The notes: generated by a model from the sequence alone, not told the origin. DNA of 64,000 nt from Melitaea cinxia (GCF_905220565.1 NC_059396.1:19775206-19839205), one strand, 5' to 3'; shown: positions 1 to 11,800, numbered from the stretch's first letter. Program-made: numbers and translations.

Positions 1-130
1 TAAATTTATGAACTCGAAAAGTCTATTTGTTCATCTTTTCAATTAGGTATGTTGTATATATGTGTCACATTCGTGATTTTTTCATTATTGCTAAACTAAA
101 ATGCTCCTTAAAGCTAAAGCGTTATGTATA

Positions 131-754
131 TTTTTTAACCGACTTCCAAAAAAGGAGGAGGTTCTCAATTCGACTGTATTTTTTTTTTTTTTTTTTTTTA
201 TGTATGTTACATCAGAACTTTTGACCGGGTAGACCGATTTCGACAAATTTTGTTTTAATCGAAAGGTTTTGTGTGCCAATTGGTCCCATTTAAATTTATT
301 TGAGATCTAACAACTACTTTTCGAGTTATATCTAATAATGCGTTTTTACTTGACGCTTTTTTCGTCGACCTACGTTGTATTATACCGCATAACTTTCTAC
401 TGGATGTACCAATTTTGATAATTCTTTTTTTGTTGGAAAGGGGATATCCCTAGTTTGGTACCGTGATAAGGAAACCAGGATCTGATAATGGGATCCCAGA
501 GAAATCGAGGGAAACTCTCGAAAATCCGTAATAACTTTTTACTGGGTGTACCGATTTTGATAATTTTTAATTTAATCGAAAGCTGATGTTTATCATGTGG
601 TTACATATAAATTTTATCGAGATCTGATGACTACTTTTTGAGTAATCTTTGATAACGCGTAGTTGCTTGACTATGTTTTCGTCGATCTACGTTGTATTAC
701 TTGTCGATGTAATTGAAGTCGGTTTTTTTTTCGTTTGCGAGCAAACACAATTAT
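131..754 (+). mobile_element. GACTTC element copy 1 (Helentron-like, non-autonomous)
   Basis: A nearly complete copy of a family present about ten times in the window. The left end carries AACCGACTTC, and the right end carries its inverse GAAGTCGGTT followed by T-rich DNA and the small hairpin GTTTGCGAGCAAAC. No long reading frame is present. Subterminal inverted repeats plus a 3' hairpin are the structure known for Helentron-derived non-autonomous elements. The class assignment is inference; the repeat itself is certain because it matches 46044-46641 and 56628-57365 on the other strand. Confidence 0.75.
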
Positions 755-800
755 TGATACATATCCTTAATCGATTTACATAAATAAAAAATAAATAATT

Positions 801-1039
801 AAATATAAATATCTTATAACATTCACACACAGTCGTCTGTTCCTATAGTAAGCAGCTTAATGCTTGTGTTATAGGCTGATACAGCTAAATACTTTTCTTT
901 TTTTTTTGATAAATATAGATAGAAATATTACTTATATAAATATATAAATACAAACATTACTCCCAGACTCAGGCGGAAATCGAACGCCCAACCCGCGGGG
1001 CACATAGCAGGGCCACTACAAACTGCGCCAACGAGCTAG
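801..1039 (-). mobile_element. SINE-B copy
   Basis: A short tRNA-derived retroposon read on the minus strand. The head near 1039 contains the GGCGCAGTTTGTAGTGG block and a degenerate B box, followed by the body shared with 3143-3387, 26741-26971 and 42530-42758. It is a SINE, not a tRNA gene, because the cloverleaf is decayed and the same body follows in every copy. Confidence 0.7.
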
Positions 1040-1724
1040 ATTGCTGATGATCAAGGCTGACGCTTTGATTTTTTGATTTTTTAGTTTTTTTAACATGTTT
1101 TTTTTTTCGATAAATTTCTGACCAGTATCGAGGCTTGGCCTTACTTTTTTTTCTTTTATCACAAGCACAATCTGATGATATGCCATTATTTATAACCCAT
1201 TACGCTGCTGTAACATATTCGTTATTAAATGTTATGACAGATGTATTGTTAAATCAAACTCAAAACACCCATTAATTACAAAGGAAAACCACCATCATTA
1301 AGGAGGGTCTGAGCCGCGGTGTTTCTTTAACAAGATTATGAATATTAATTACCATCCAAACCACCGGCTCACCGGCTTCACCCGCTCACCACACCATCCA
1401 AAGAAACAGATGCCCCGATTGTTTTGATTACTTCTGTAAATATCCGCTAGGTAGTGGTCTTAATTAGAAACGTAATAACTTCATATTTGAAATAAATGGT
1501 AATGGATTTTTTTACTGTATAAATAAAAATTAACCGCTAATTTTGTTGATAAGCGTTAAATGAATTTGATTCTTATGGTTAATACTAGAAGATTCTTGTA
1601 GGATAAAGATTGAACCCGTCACATTCCTCTGCTGGGCATAGCCTCGTTCTCCGTGAAGGAGAAGAATAGAATAGAAAGAGAAGAATTTCTCCATGAAGGA
1701 AAAATAATACGCAAAATAATTAAA
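1040..1724. other. Intronic stretch, no gene seen
   Basis: AT-rich DNA with long T runs near 1080-1160. Around 1616-1670 there is a short decayed match to the SINE-A 3' end (minus strand). Nothing coding is seen. Confidence 0.5.
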
Positions 1725-1735
1725 TATCAATATCT

Positions 1736-1766
<31 letters not shown>

Positions 1767-1883
1767 AATACGGTCGTCTGTTCCTATAGTAAGCAAATTA
1801 ATGCTTGTGTTATAGATAACAGCCGACTGGTATAAGAATTTTTTGATAAATGTGCATAAAAATAATACACATATAAATATCGC
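1725..1883 (-). mobile_element. SINE-B, head missing, with CA microsatellite
   Basis: The SINE-B body (GTCGTCTGTTCCTATAGTAAGC block at 1773-1794) is recognisable, but the tRNA-like head is gone. A (CA)n run at about 1740-1766 lies where other copies have only a few CACA units, so the microsatellite probably grew from inside the SINE. Confidence 0.6.
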
Positions 1884-2039
1884 AGATAACTAAACACTTG
1901 CTTATCTACTCAGAAAATATCTTTTGAAAGAAATATAAATCAAGGTAATTTAGCTTATATTAACTTCGTCCCCGTGGAATTAAAAAATATTATTCAGCTC
2001 GCGGGGTTGTAAAATAAATAAAATATAAAATAATAGTAG

Positions 2040-2211
2040 TCTAAGTTACTCCTTATTACCGATGTAAGTGATGGTATCTGCCAGAAAGTCCCGTCAAAAT
2101 AGGTCCAGTTGTTTCAGAAATTAGCCGGACAAACAGACATACAGACAGACAGATAGACAAACAAAAATTGTAAAAAATGTTATTTTGGTACATTTTATTT
2201 ATTTGTATAGA
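2040..2211 (-). mobile_element. Helitron-like H3 fragment
   Basis: On the minus strand it starts at 2211 with TCTATACAAATAAATAAAAT, directly after an A, matching the 5' end of the complete H3 copy at 45384-45703. The other end is not preserved. Confidence 0.6.
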
Positions 2212-2249
2212 TTGTGAGTAATTGACAGTGTATTTCTTCTTTATTATAA

Positions 2250-2372
2250 ATTTTACTTCAGTTTATCGCAGTCCACTGCTGGACATAGGCCTCCACAAGT
2301 TCGCGCCAAAAATGACGCGAACTCATGTGTGGCCCATAGTCACCACGCTGGGCAGGCGGTTTGGTGACTGAA
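2250..2372 (-). mobile_element. SINE-R (RTE-tailed) fragment
   Basis: Contains the GTCCACTGCTGGACATAGG block and the following CCACAAGTTCGCGCC segment seen in about nine other places. This block is also the 3' end of the RTE LINE pieces at 51592 and 57771. Confidence 0.65.
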
Positions 2373-2737
2373 ATGAGCGACTATGAAGGTTATGTGAAAT
2401 TATATTTACGTAAACCATTTTAAAATTATAGTAAAACAAACAGACGTTCAATCCTCTCGAGTAGAAATGAAAATATATTTACAAAAATTCGTCGAAGAAT
2501 TGCAGGCGCCAATCAACAAATGAACTCTTTACGAGCTGAGCTAACAGAGGTTTCCGTTTAAAATATTCCTTGGAAATAAATTTCGATATTCAGAGTGTAA
2601 AACGGTTCAACGTAATTTAATTTTTCGAGATTCAAACGATTAGATGGAAAATGTTAAGTATTTGTTGTTACATTAAGTTCCTTTTATCGTCAAAGCTAAA
2701 ACAACTATAATAATACAAATAGCATAAAAATATGCGA

Positions 2738-2778
<41 letters not shown>

Positions 2779-2940
2779 AAAGGAGGTTTTAATGCTAAGG
2801 ACCGGGCCTTTCCTGACAATCTTTGGAAAAAAACATGAAAAAAAGTGGCATAGAATTACTATAGGCTGCTATTAATTAATTATTATAACATAGTTATGCC
2901 CCGCGCTTTGACTTGTGTTAATTGGTGAGAATTTTTTTAT
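2373..2940. repeat. TA microsatellite and decayed LINE tail
   Basis: About 2736-2773 is a (TA)n run. Directly after it, 2774-2830 (TGTACAAAAGGAGG and onward) resembles the reverse complement of the CR1-like 3' tail at 26605-26712. The rest looks unique. Confidence 0.5.
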
Positions 2941-2944
2941 ATAA

Positions 2945-3069
2945 AACCTATATCCTTCATCCGTAAATGGACTATGCAACACAAGAAAAAAAATCAATTT
3001 GAACAAGTAATTGCTGAGATTAGCGCGCTTAAACAAACAAACTTTTCAGCTTTATAACATTAGTATAGA
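2945..3069 (-). mobile_element. Helitron-like H4 fragment
   Basis: Minus-strand start TCTATACTAATGTTATAAAG at 3069, after an A, as in the + strand copies at 19888 and 48688. The segment with AACAAACAAACTTTTCAG is conserved in all H4 copies. Confidence 0.55.
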
Positions 3070-3142
3070 TAACCTCCAAACATTCTTTTACACTGAGAAA
3101 TACTCGTATGCCTAACAACTTACCAATGTAATAAATAAATAA

Positions 3143-3387
3143 ATAAATATCTACACAATACACACACGGTCGTCTGTTCCTAAAGTAAGCAACTTAATGC
3201 TTGTGTTACAGGTAACAGCCGACTGTTTTAGCTACATATTTTTTTTCGATAAACATACTTATAAATAATACATAAATATATAAATAAATATTTATATTAT
3301 ACTTATATTTGGGGTGGGCATCGAACCTCCAGAGGTTGTGCTCTGGAGCAGAAATCAGGGTCACTACAAACTGCGCCAACGGGCTAG
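3143..3387 (-). mobile_element. SINE-B copy
   Basis: Full-length SINE-B, head near 3387 and tail after an (AAAT)n tract at 3130-3150. Very close to the copy at 26741-26971. Confidence 0.7.
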
Positions 3388-4058
3388 TGTAACATCCGCT
3401 ACAAGCATTCAATCAATTAATCGATAAAATAAATAAGTTAATCTTCACGTATAAAAGCCAGGGTGCATATATAAACCAATATACAATTTAGATTCCACGC
3501 CTTTGTATGATATCTTTATTTCTGTCACATGTCCATGTTGATATACAAAATATCTCGAGATATAAAAATACTTTAATTTTTATCTCCTATCGAAGACATC
3601 AAGTCGATTCGAAGGTAATGAAGATAAATGGTTCCGCGGTCCTAATACCCATATTTCACTCTTAAACAATTGGCACTATTGATTGATTGCAGGATAACCA
3701 TGATGGCCGCATAATTAATTGCTCTGGCGAACTTCAAGTGCTTACAATTGGGCTTCTATCAATTTGTGTCTGGTATGAATTTGTTGGAGCATTTTTTCGA
3801 AAATTTTCCTCATTTATCAATAATATTACATTATTAACCTTAAAACCAATAGGGTCACTGACAAAATTTTCCAATTTCTTGGTTGGGAATCACAAGACAC
3901 TATTTTCAGACACTGTAAAAATAAAATCTCAGCAGTGTATATCTTAATATATTCACTCCTACACTTGATCCCATATTAAGCGTAACCCACGTGTGTAGGA
4001 ATATGAATTCACCTGTGTATTATGTAAGCATTTGATATATTTGGATACTTCTATTATA
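3388..4058. other. Intronic stretch, no gene seen
   Basis: Unique-looking AT-rich DNA. An open frame of 86 codons at 3687-3947 has no recognisable domain and is not supported. Confidence 0.4.
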
Positions 4059-4264
4059 TCTTTTAATATATAAAATTCTCGTGACGCGGTGTTTGTAGTT
4101 AAACCCCCCCGAAACGGCTTGACCGATTCTCATGAAATTTTGTGTGCATATCGGGTAGGCCTGAGAATCGCCCAACATCTATTTTTCATTCCCCGTTATA
4201 AGGGGGAGAGTATTGAGAAGGTTATTATAATATATTGAAAAACAATGTTTGCGGGGTCAGCTAG
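4059..4264 (+). mobile_element. Helitron-like H1, short complete copy
   Basis: Starts with TC after an A, carries the TATATAAAATTCTCGTG block near its left end, and ends GGGGTCAGCTAG before a T. These are the A|TC...CTAG|T boundaries of Helitrons. At 206 bp it is an internally deleted non-autonomous copy. Confidence 0.65.
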
Positions 4265-6886
4265 TTTTTATTATAGATTATTTTCAAAATGAAACTGAAG
4301 CCCAAAAAGGAAATGTCAAAAATGTCAAGGGTATCAATAAATTATTACTCAGTTTGATATATATATCAAATTTTACTCAGTTTGATACATAAACAGTATG
4401 CTTACATATAATAGGTATATATATTTAATAGTATATGAAAAAAATCAGAAAATATGTATTTAATATTATTATTTAAAATATTTAAAAATTAAATAGGCAC
4501 TCAGTTTAATATAATCATCATCATACGCGCACGCATTCAGCCCATGACATCTCACTGTTGGGCATTTGCCTCTTTCGCCATGAAGGAGTAGGATTGGTGC
4601 TTAATCCACCATCATTACTCCTGTTAAAATAACATTAACGAACTTATAAAAATCTATTGCCATAAAACACGATTTTAAGACATTAATGTGACTATTTATT
4701 TAATTTGGATTACAGATCTCGCTACAACCTCGCTTAGTTTTTAAACAACAGTGTTGTGTAGTCTGCAAGTCTGCTTCATTGCCATTTACGAAGTCTCTTC
4801 TAACTAAACAATCGTATATTTAATATACAGAATTGGACGTATTATACTTTTATTATAAACTCATACATAATTTAGTCAATTTAGTCTTCAAAACAAATTA
4901 GTCGTGTAATTTTAATTTCCGTCACGTATTAAGCAAATTATTTTCGGAACTTGAAAAAGAAACGTCGATGTTGAATCACAAATATTAAATACACATTTAA
5001 TGCCAACAGCGAAGCCAGGAATCTGCGCCATTCGTGACATCCATGAAACTAGCAATTGACATTCTGCATGCATTCAACCGTTCATTCTTCGAAGCACGTC
5101 ATACATTAACCGCGGTGGCTCGAGAATTGTGATTGAGGTTGTGTTGGAGCAGCAATGCATGATAAATTGCTTTGTGGGAGGAATCGACGTTGATAGATAG
5201 TTCTGTAGTTGTGTAGGGTTGCCAACTCTTTTAATGATGTTATTTTTTAATTATAAATATTTATTTTAAATTTTTTTCTATTTTTGAAAATCAAAAGTTG
5301 TGTATTCAATTCATATCATCATTCATTCAGTTTATATAGTATATTAAACGAATAACTTCATCCCGAAACTTAAAAAATTACTTAAATCTTTCGGAAATTT
5401 TATTCATATTATGACTTATTTTATCTTTAGCGTATCTAATTATATATAAGCATATATCCCAACAGTTTTGAATTTTAAAATTCAATCTTTGTATTTTCCT
5501 ATCAAATTATGTGATTTTTGTCATATACATAGCCATGTAGGTCCCATTGTATCTTGCAGTCAATTAAAACATTAAAACAAGAAAAACAAGAAAAAAGTTA
5601 TCAACAGTCAGAAGGCAAAAAACAAATACATTGTCCTTACAATATAATTCAAACACAGGTCCCGAAATATCATAAATTCTGGTCACAATCTTCTGTAATT
5701 AAAATGGGAGCACTACTGCCTCGCCGTGGTGTCACTCCATTTGCTAATTGAACCCGTAAAGTGACAAAGACCGACGGTAACACCGATTTGATTGGGCGCT
5801 GCGTGTTTGAGATCGTTGCGGCGGAGTTCACTGCACGGAAGGCACGGTTTGTGTGAGTGTAGTCAAATTTAATATCCTACCATTGGGTTGGAGCTCTTTG
5901 ATTTCAAATCTAGCCTCCCTTATGGTATAAACACCTCTATACTATAAAGGTTGAATGTGAAACCATAACGAAAGTCTGTTATACATATATTAAGACCATT
6001 TGGAATCTTATTCTCATCAAAAAAAATATTGATAAAGAATACATACACAGACAAATGATCTGAATAAAAAAGATAATATTAATGTCGTTCAAATTTCACG
6101 GGACAGCGAATAGCTTGTATATTCCCATTCGTATTGTGATCGTTAATAACTCATTTCAATGAATAAATTGTCGATATGATTCGTAATATATACGTGAAAA
6201 TAATTTATATACATTCGTACGATTCGTAATATAATAAGTGCTTTTTCATTTACATATTATATACAGGTAATTTTATCCTTTCAGCAATCAGCTTTTAAGA
6301 GAATATTTTTTGGTCCGTTTCGTTGTTGACGTTTATTTCATTGCTTGTAGCAGTATTTAAGAATAATTTATTATTTTAAAGTTTCTGTTAACTTGTGTGA
6401 AAATATAATTGTGTGTACTAACTGTTTTAATCTCGCCATTGATTACAGTTGATTGCTTAACGTTTCGAATGTAAGGTTATGCCTGACTAATGATAACATT
6501 AGCAATTAAACTGGAGGACTGACACCATCCCATGTATCTTCGTTTGTGTACACCGTAATCAGATACATTAGCAGTGTTTTGGATTATGTATGTATTTGAA
6601 ATGATTAAACATCATAAGGCAAAAAAGTTTTATTCATATGATTTTGTAACTGAACAGACAGACGTAGTAACATTGCTAAGTGTCAATTGCACGAAGTTGA
6701 AAAGTTAATAGTCGTTAGGTTACCTAGAACTTTTCAATTTTCTTAGCAATTTTCTTAATTTTTCATTTCATAAGAACGTTCAAAAACATTAAAGGAATTT
6801 TAAAGAAGAATACGGCTAGAATCGACTGAACCATTCTCGAGGCTTTGCGTTTTTAAACACATTTAAAGATTATTTTTTATTGATAA
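4265..6886. other. Long unique intronic block
   Basis: No gene is seen. 4510-4616 is a decayed SINE-A 3' end (minus strand). The stretch 5690-5870 is less AT-rich and reads partly open (frame 5554-5751), but I find no homology. 5217-5230 carries the GGGTTGCCA end motif of the TIR element at 28900. Confidence 0.4.
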
Positions 6887-7050
6887 ATATTATTTATTTA
6901 TTTATTTTATTTATTTATTTGTACACCAAACAAGAAATAAAATAAACAAGCAACATTAACAATAATTAGTAGAAAAATGTACAAAAGGCGGCCTTATTGT
7001 CTAAAAGCAATCTCTTCCAGGCAACCTTAGGGCAAAGGTGATGATATATT
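6887..7050 (-). mobile_element. CR1-like LINE 3' tail
   Basis: An (ATTT)n tract at about 6889-6929, then on the minus strand the tail with GGTTGCCTGGAAGAGATTGC and CGCCTTTTGTACA, matching the 3' UTR of the LINE at 26605-26712. It is 5'-truncated, with no coding part left. Confidence 0.65.
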
Positions 7051-7173
7051 GACGGTGTAGGTAGGTGTACAGTTTAATTTTTATAAAATTAAACTGTACA
7101 ACCACACTATTATTATTTTTTTAAATTGATATTCGAGCATTTAATACAAAAGCAAATGTTATTGTAATTTTAA

Positions 7174-7455
7174 TTGAGGTAGGGCACAGCAGGAATTTCC
7201 TGCTCAAAATATGGAGCAGCCCGACTGGGGTAGTACCTCGACCTTACAGAAGACCACAGCTAAATAATACTGTTTTCAAGCAGTATTGTGTTCTTGTTGG
7301 TGAGTAAGATGACCAGAGCTCCTGGGGGGGATTGGGGATCGGGTCGGCAATGCGCTTTCGATGCTTCTGGTATTGTAGGCGTCTATAAGCTACGGTAATC
7401 TCTTACCATCAGGTGAGCCGTACGCTTGTTTGCCGACCTAGTGATATAAAAAAAA
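7174..7455 (+). mobile_element. Family D retroposon, complete sense copy
   Basis: Begins GAGGTAGGGCACAGCAGG and ends GCCGACCTAGTGATATAAAA with an A tail, which suggests retroposition. No clear tRNA A and B boxes. Other copies, mostly antisense, lie at 17.5-18.0, 31.8, 33.05, 41.7, 42.9, 44.6 and 50.55 kb. Confidence 0.65.
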
Positions 7456-8580
7456 TCCATTTTAATTCTAAATAATACATTTACTTGAGATCAATTACAT
7501 CGCATAATATAAGATAATACAATATTCCAGGAAGAGCGCAAATTGAGATGAAGGAAATAGAATTAATAACGATTTTAGATTTGCTCGCTTATCAATAATT
7601 TGATAACGCTAATACGATTTAATTTGACTCCTTGCTGCAGTACGTAGTAACATTGCTTTCTGCTCTATTGATTGTGTATTCGTTTTTCGCCCAAATCTAT
7701 TTCCTACGGCTTCACTCGCTTAGTAATTGATATTTATAAATAGGTACTAAAGTGCAAATAGTACCAAATTATTACGTTTTCGTAATATAGGACTAGAGCT
7801 CGCCCTTGTCGCCCTTGATCAGGCTTCATAGAATGAATGCGCGACAACTAAGCAATTTTAAGAGGGCTATATTTCAAGAGGGTTATTTAAAACACATCCA
7901 TTGAGTTGCTTACTTTGGTAAAAGATGACCGTATACTAATCGTATTTATTTATTTGTAACTGTCCTCATTGTTACTCATAAAAATTATATCGTTTTATGC
8001 CAAGTTTAACTGCTGCAATGAAAATAAAGAAAACTATCATAGATGCGACATGTACGATTCTGTGAAACGAGTATTAGATTCTATGACCTTCGAAATAGGG
8101 TTTCTATTTCAATAAACCGACCAGTCTTTATAGGATCTAGGGTCTGACGGTTCCGAAGTCGAGTTCCGACTTCCGTATCTCGTTAGCATACTAATGGACC
8201 CTCGAGACATTCATATTATTGTATTGTTAGTATTGTTACTGCCCCCGAGAGCCGCTACTTTCTCGAGGCTTGTGTGGACCACATTAAGCTCGAACTTTAA
8301 ATGCAAAGGGAATCATTTGGGAGTCCCAACTACTTCAAATGTCGGCCGAAAGTTCTAAAGTGAAAACATTTTGTTATATATGTAAATACAGTTAGTAAAA
8401 AAACACATTTTGATCTTCACAATACATCGTTATTACGTACAATTTGAATTTAAGAGTTGTTACATTTTTTGGTTTATCTTAATAACTTTACAAGTTACAA
8501 AATTCTGCTGTATTTTGCAGACGCTGACATAAATTTTAGCGTGTTCATACAATTTCATTATAAACTTACATCTATAAAAA
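7456..8580. other. Intronic stretch, no gene seen
   Basis: Unique-looking sequence. A moderately GC-rich part at 8120-8300 has no open frame of note. Confidence 0.4.
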
Positions 8581-8757
8581 CCGGTCGGTCCCGGTTGTTA
8601 TCATGTACACCTGATAGCGATCGTTACTCATAGTAGGGAATATATCCGCCAACCCGCATTGGAGCAGCGTGGTGGATTAAACTCTGGGCATAGGCTCTCC
8701 TACATGGGGAAAGAGGCCTATGCCCAGTAGTAGGATATTACAGGCTGAAGCGTATCT
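8581..8757 (+). mobile_element. SINE-A 3' half
   Basis: Contains the GGTTGTTATCATGTACACC block and the end CAGGCTGAAGCG shared with the complete copy at 56012-56358. The tRNA-like head is absent. Confidence 0.7.
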
Positions 8758-9206
8758 ATAAGAAAGGAATAAAAATAAATTCAAGTAAAAATTTTTTTTA
8801 TAGCAAAGAAAAAGAATGTACGATAGGATGTGTGTCTTAACAAAAAAGATAAAACTTTCTGATGCTGTTGTAAATTCATTAGTTTATTGGCAACAAGCCG
8901 TAATACTACCTAATATTATGTAGTTTTGATTTCGAGATCAGTAGGAAAGTTGGAAACCTGATCATATCCTGATATATCTGCCTAAGCTAGCAATGTGTCT
9001 TTAGTTTTCCTTATTCAAAAGTTCAAGGTTGGATGACATTAGTACATAATAGCGGTTGACAAGCTAGCTTATTTACAGATCTAACTAGGTCAGAAAATAT
9101 AAATCACCGTATATAAAGAAAAATAAAATCCAGTGGGCATGCTATTTAGCCATTTCCATAATTCAAATTCTCTGAGGAAACTCGAAAACAATAACGCAAG
9201 AGGGCG
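8758..9206. other. Intronic stretch, no gene seen
   Basis: Unique-looking AT-rich DNA between two SINEs. No exon signal recognised. Confidence 0.4.
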
Positions 9207-9555
9207 TATCATCATCATCATCATCATTCCAGCCTATTGCTGTCCACTGCTGGACATAGGCCTCCACAAGTTCGCGCCAAAAATGCGCGAACTCATGTGT
9301 GTTGCCCATAGTCACCACGCTGGGTAGGCGAGTTGGTGACCGCAGGGCTGGCTTTGTCGCACATAAGACGCTGCTGACCGTCTTCGGCCTGTGTTTCAAA
9401 GTCAGCGGTTAGATGGTTATCCGGTCATCGGTCGGCTTCTTAAGTTCCAAGGTGGTAGTGGAACCTTGTTATCCCCTAGTCGCCTCTTACGACACCCACG
9501 CGAAGAGAGGGGGTGGCTATATTCTTTGGTGCCGTAGCCACACAGCACAACACCA
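9207..9555 (-). mobile_element. SINE-R (RTE-tailed), longest antisense copy
   Basis: Begins with an (ATC)n run at 9207-9227, the antisense of the (GAT)n tail, followed by the 3' end shared with RTE (CTGCTGGACATAGGCCTCCA). The body extends to about 9555 with the block CGCCTCTTACGACACCCACG. Its sense counterpart is 32551-32883. Confidence 0.7.
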
Positions 9556-9789
9556 CAAGATGGCGTAACTGACACTTGTTAGTAAACAATAAACTAATTA
9601 TTCACAATACCAAGGGAGTATAATCGAAAGACGTATACGCTCAGTCAATCTCGATTTCAGAATGACGTTGCCTTCTTCTACAATCGTGACTAAATATGTT
9701 TAGTCATCAGAGTCCATCACTAGTCTCGATAACAATAAGTTTCTTTCAATATCGGAGTGATTATTAACATCATATTACTATTGTTTCAG

Positions 9790-9925
9790 CGGGTGTCCGC
9801 ACAGTGGACGTACAGGCAGTGGAAGGAATGGTGGCGCAGTTCCCATGTGACCTGGGCACGGCCGCCAACGACAAAGTTTATATGGTATTCTGGTTCAAAG
9901 ACGATGCAGGCATCCCGTTGTACAG
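9790..9925 (+). CDS. Sidestep-family protein, internal exon (Ig V-type domain)
   Basis: This is the only host coding exon I can support. A pyrimidine-rich tract and TTGTTTCAG precede it and CAG|GTCAGT follows. It is 136 bp: two bases finishing a split codon, 44 whole codons, and two bases (AG) opening the next. The peptide carries AVEGMVAQFPCDL, then DKVYMVFWFKDDAGIPLY. Cys19 and Trp34 fit the B-strand cysteine and C-strand tryptophan of a V-set immunoglobulin fold. The combination EG..A..PC...DKVY...WFKD..G.PLY is what I know from the first Ig domain of Sidestep proteins, single-pass surface molecules that attract motor axons by binding Beat receptors. Which paralogue this is cannot be told from one exon. 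The frame is intact. Neighbouring exons are not in view, so the flanking introns are at least 9.8 kb and possibly more than 54 kb. Confidence 0.8.
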
Positions 9926-10066
9926 GTCAGTGAACTTTTTTTGATTGATAAGGAGATTAGAAGAGAGGAGATATTTTTTAAAATGTTTTTCATCAAAAAT
10001 AAATTTATTGACTTGCGCGTTTAAATGAAAAAAAAAATGTCTTTACTTCCTCACAAATGATCATTA

Positions 10067-10502
10067 AAAACTGACTTCAACAAAAATAACAAAATGCACA
10101 AAAATATTTAACGTGAAAGAGTTTCGATTGGTTTTTCTAATTTTTTAGCAGAAGTAAACTTTTTCTTGATACTTTCATGGGATGACCCATTAATATGTGG
10201 AGTACTACAAAAGCTGATGCGTGCGTTATGGTTCCATTTAAATTTGAACGAGATCTGGTTACTACTTTTACTGCTACTTTTTACGATATTAACCGATTTG
10301 GCAAATTCTTTTTTTAATTCTAAAGTTGGTGCTTGTCCATCTTGTCTTGGTGATGGTCCCATTTGAATTTGAACGAGATCTGGTTACTGATGGCTGATTA
10401 GTCTTTAACGCGTATTTACTTGGCTATTTTTGCTTCGCAAACGTTGTATTACTTATCGATCTAGTTTGTCTGTTTTTTTTTTGTCTGCGAGCAAACACAG
10501 TA
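10067..10502 (+). mobile_element. GACTTC element copy 2, decayed
   Basis: Starts ACTGACTTCAAC and ends with CTGCGAGCAAACACAG. The internal block GAACGAGATCTGGTTACT occurs twice (near 10246 and 10372), so the middle seems duplicated. Confidence 0.6.
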
Positions 10503-11004
10503 GTCTATGAAAATTTCTCATAATAGCATAAGTAGAGTTAACAATGACTACATTGTTAAAATAACTAGTATTAATGAAAATCTTGAGATAAGTTTTTAGC
10601 CCGTACGTGATCGCGGCTGCAATGATAATTACTTCGAAATGTACAAGTTTTCACTTAGCAGAGAGTTTCGTGCAACTTTACTTATGTACAAAGAGAGCAC
10701 GGAGAATGTAACGGAATATTATTCAAATTGTAAACTGCAAACTGCTTCATACTTGACAAAGTCACTCTTTCGTATAAAAAATTGCAATCACCTTTTTCAG
10801 CACTTTTCACGATTTATCATACAATTTGGGTTAAGTTTTGAAATAAAAATAAACGTCTTACCAGGCAAAGATTGAAGATTTTTCATATTGTGATGAGAAA
10901 AAAATACGTTTTACATTTTAATTTTTAATTATTCATTGTATAGAGGCTGAGTAATTTTGTCGGTTATTTTGCCTTTGTTATCAATACGAATAACAAAAGA
11001 ATAA
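10503..11004. other. Intronic stretch, no gene seen
   Basis: A 78-codon open frame at 10639-10875 has no recognisable domain. No other signal is seen. Confidence 0.4.
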
Positions 11005-11608
11005 CTAATTACCCGACTGCCAAGGAAGGGTTATGTTTTTCGCGCGTATCTTGTATGTATGTATGTATATTTGTATGTAATATTCTTTACTACCTCATAT
11101 TTCTAGAACCACTGAACGGATTTACATAATTGAGGTATCGTTAGGTTCGTCTTAGCTGCCCAAGTGTTCTTAGATAGGTGACATTAAAAAAAAAATCAAA
11201 CATGGCGGCTGCGCGAAGCCATTGTAGTTAATGAAAAAAAATTTTTTTTCTCGAATACTACAATATGGGTATCAAATTGAAGGGCACAATACAAGGATTT
11301 TAAAAAGGTATATCATGTTTATTATTACCGTAATACTAATAAAGAAATACAATATTAAAGTTTAAAAAATGTGGACTTTACTCTTTCCCACGCCTATGCC
11401 TTGTCAAACTCGCCTCCTAGGCCACGATCAACTTCGGGGTGTAGCCTTTCTAATAAAATACAATGGTTAAAAAAAACATACAATTAACATTACAAATAAA
11501 AATTAATAAATGTCAACCCAATTTACAATTATATTAATAAAATCAATAACAAATACATAATACCAAATACAAACAAATAATTTTAATAATAATTTCATTA
11601 TATTAAAA

Positions 11609-11791
11609 CTAATAGTTGTTGACTTAAGCAGTCACCTATTTGCTAAAGGTCAGGCTTACGTTGCTTTGAGCAGAGTGAGATCTTTCTCCGGGCTTGCTAT
11701 CAGTTCTCTTGACCCTAAAAAATTACTTAATCAACCACATGATGTAAACTGTTTTAATGAATTGAACCGATTACGTAATTTGTCTGACTAA
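11609..11791 (+). pseudogene. Pif1-like helicase, C-terminal fragment
   Basis: The frame ending in TAA at 11789-11791 encodes about 60 residues with FAKGQAYVALSRVRS, then LAISSLDPKKLL and a short tail. GQ.YVALSRVR is motif VI of the Pif1/RecD-like superfamily 1B helicases, which holds the arginine finger for ATP hydrolysis. The usual protein has 400 or more residues before this point; here the sequence upstream of about 11609 is low-complexity AT-rich DNA with a stop at 11558, so the gene is a remnant. Its natural stop seems kept, 9 bases before the long inverted repeat. The source is most likely a Helitron or Helentron rather than the host PIF1 gene; that is inference. Confidence 0.7.
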
Positions 11792-11800
11792 AAAGACATA

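Noticed and set aside
1740..1767. (CA)n and other microsatellites (2736, 13729, 26720) as functional elements
   Set aside because: Simple slippage repeats, mostly arising from retroelement tails or SINE interiors.
3687..3947. 86-codon frame
   Set aside because: No domain, no splice or promoter context, AT-rich composition like the intron around it.
5554..5870. 65-codon frame in a slightly GC-richer stretch
   Set aside because: No recognised homology and no start or splice context; kept only as an unexplained patch.
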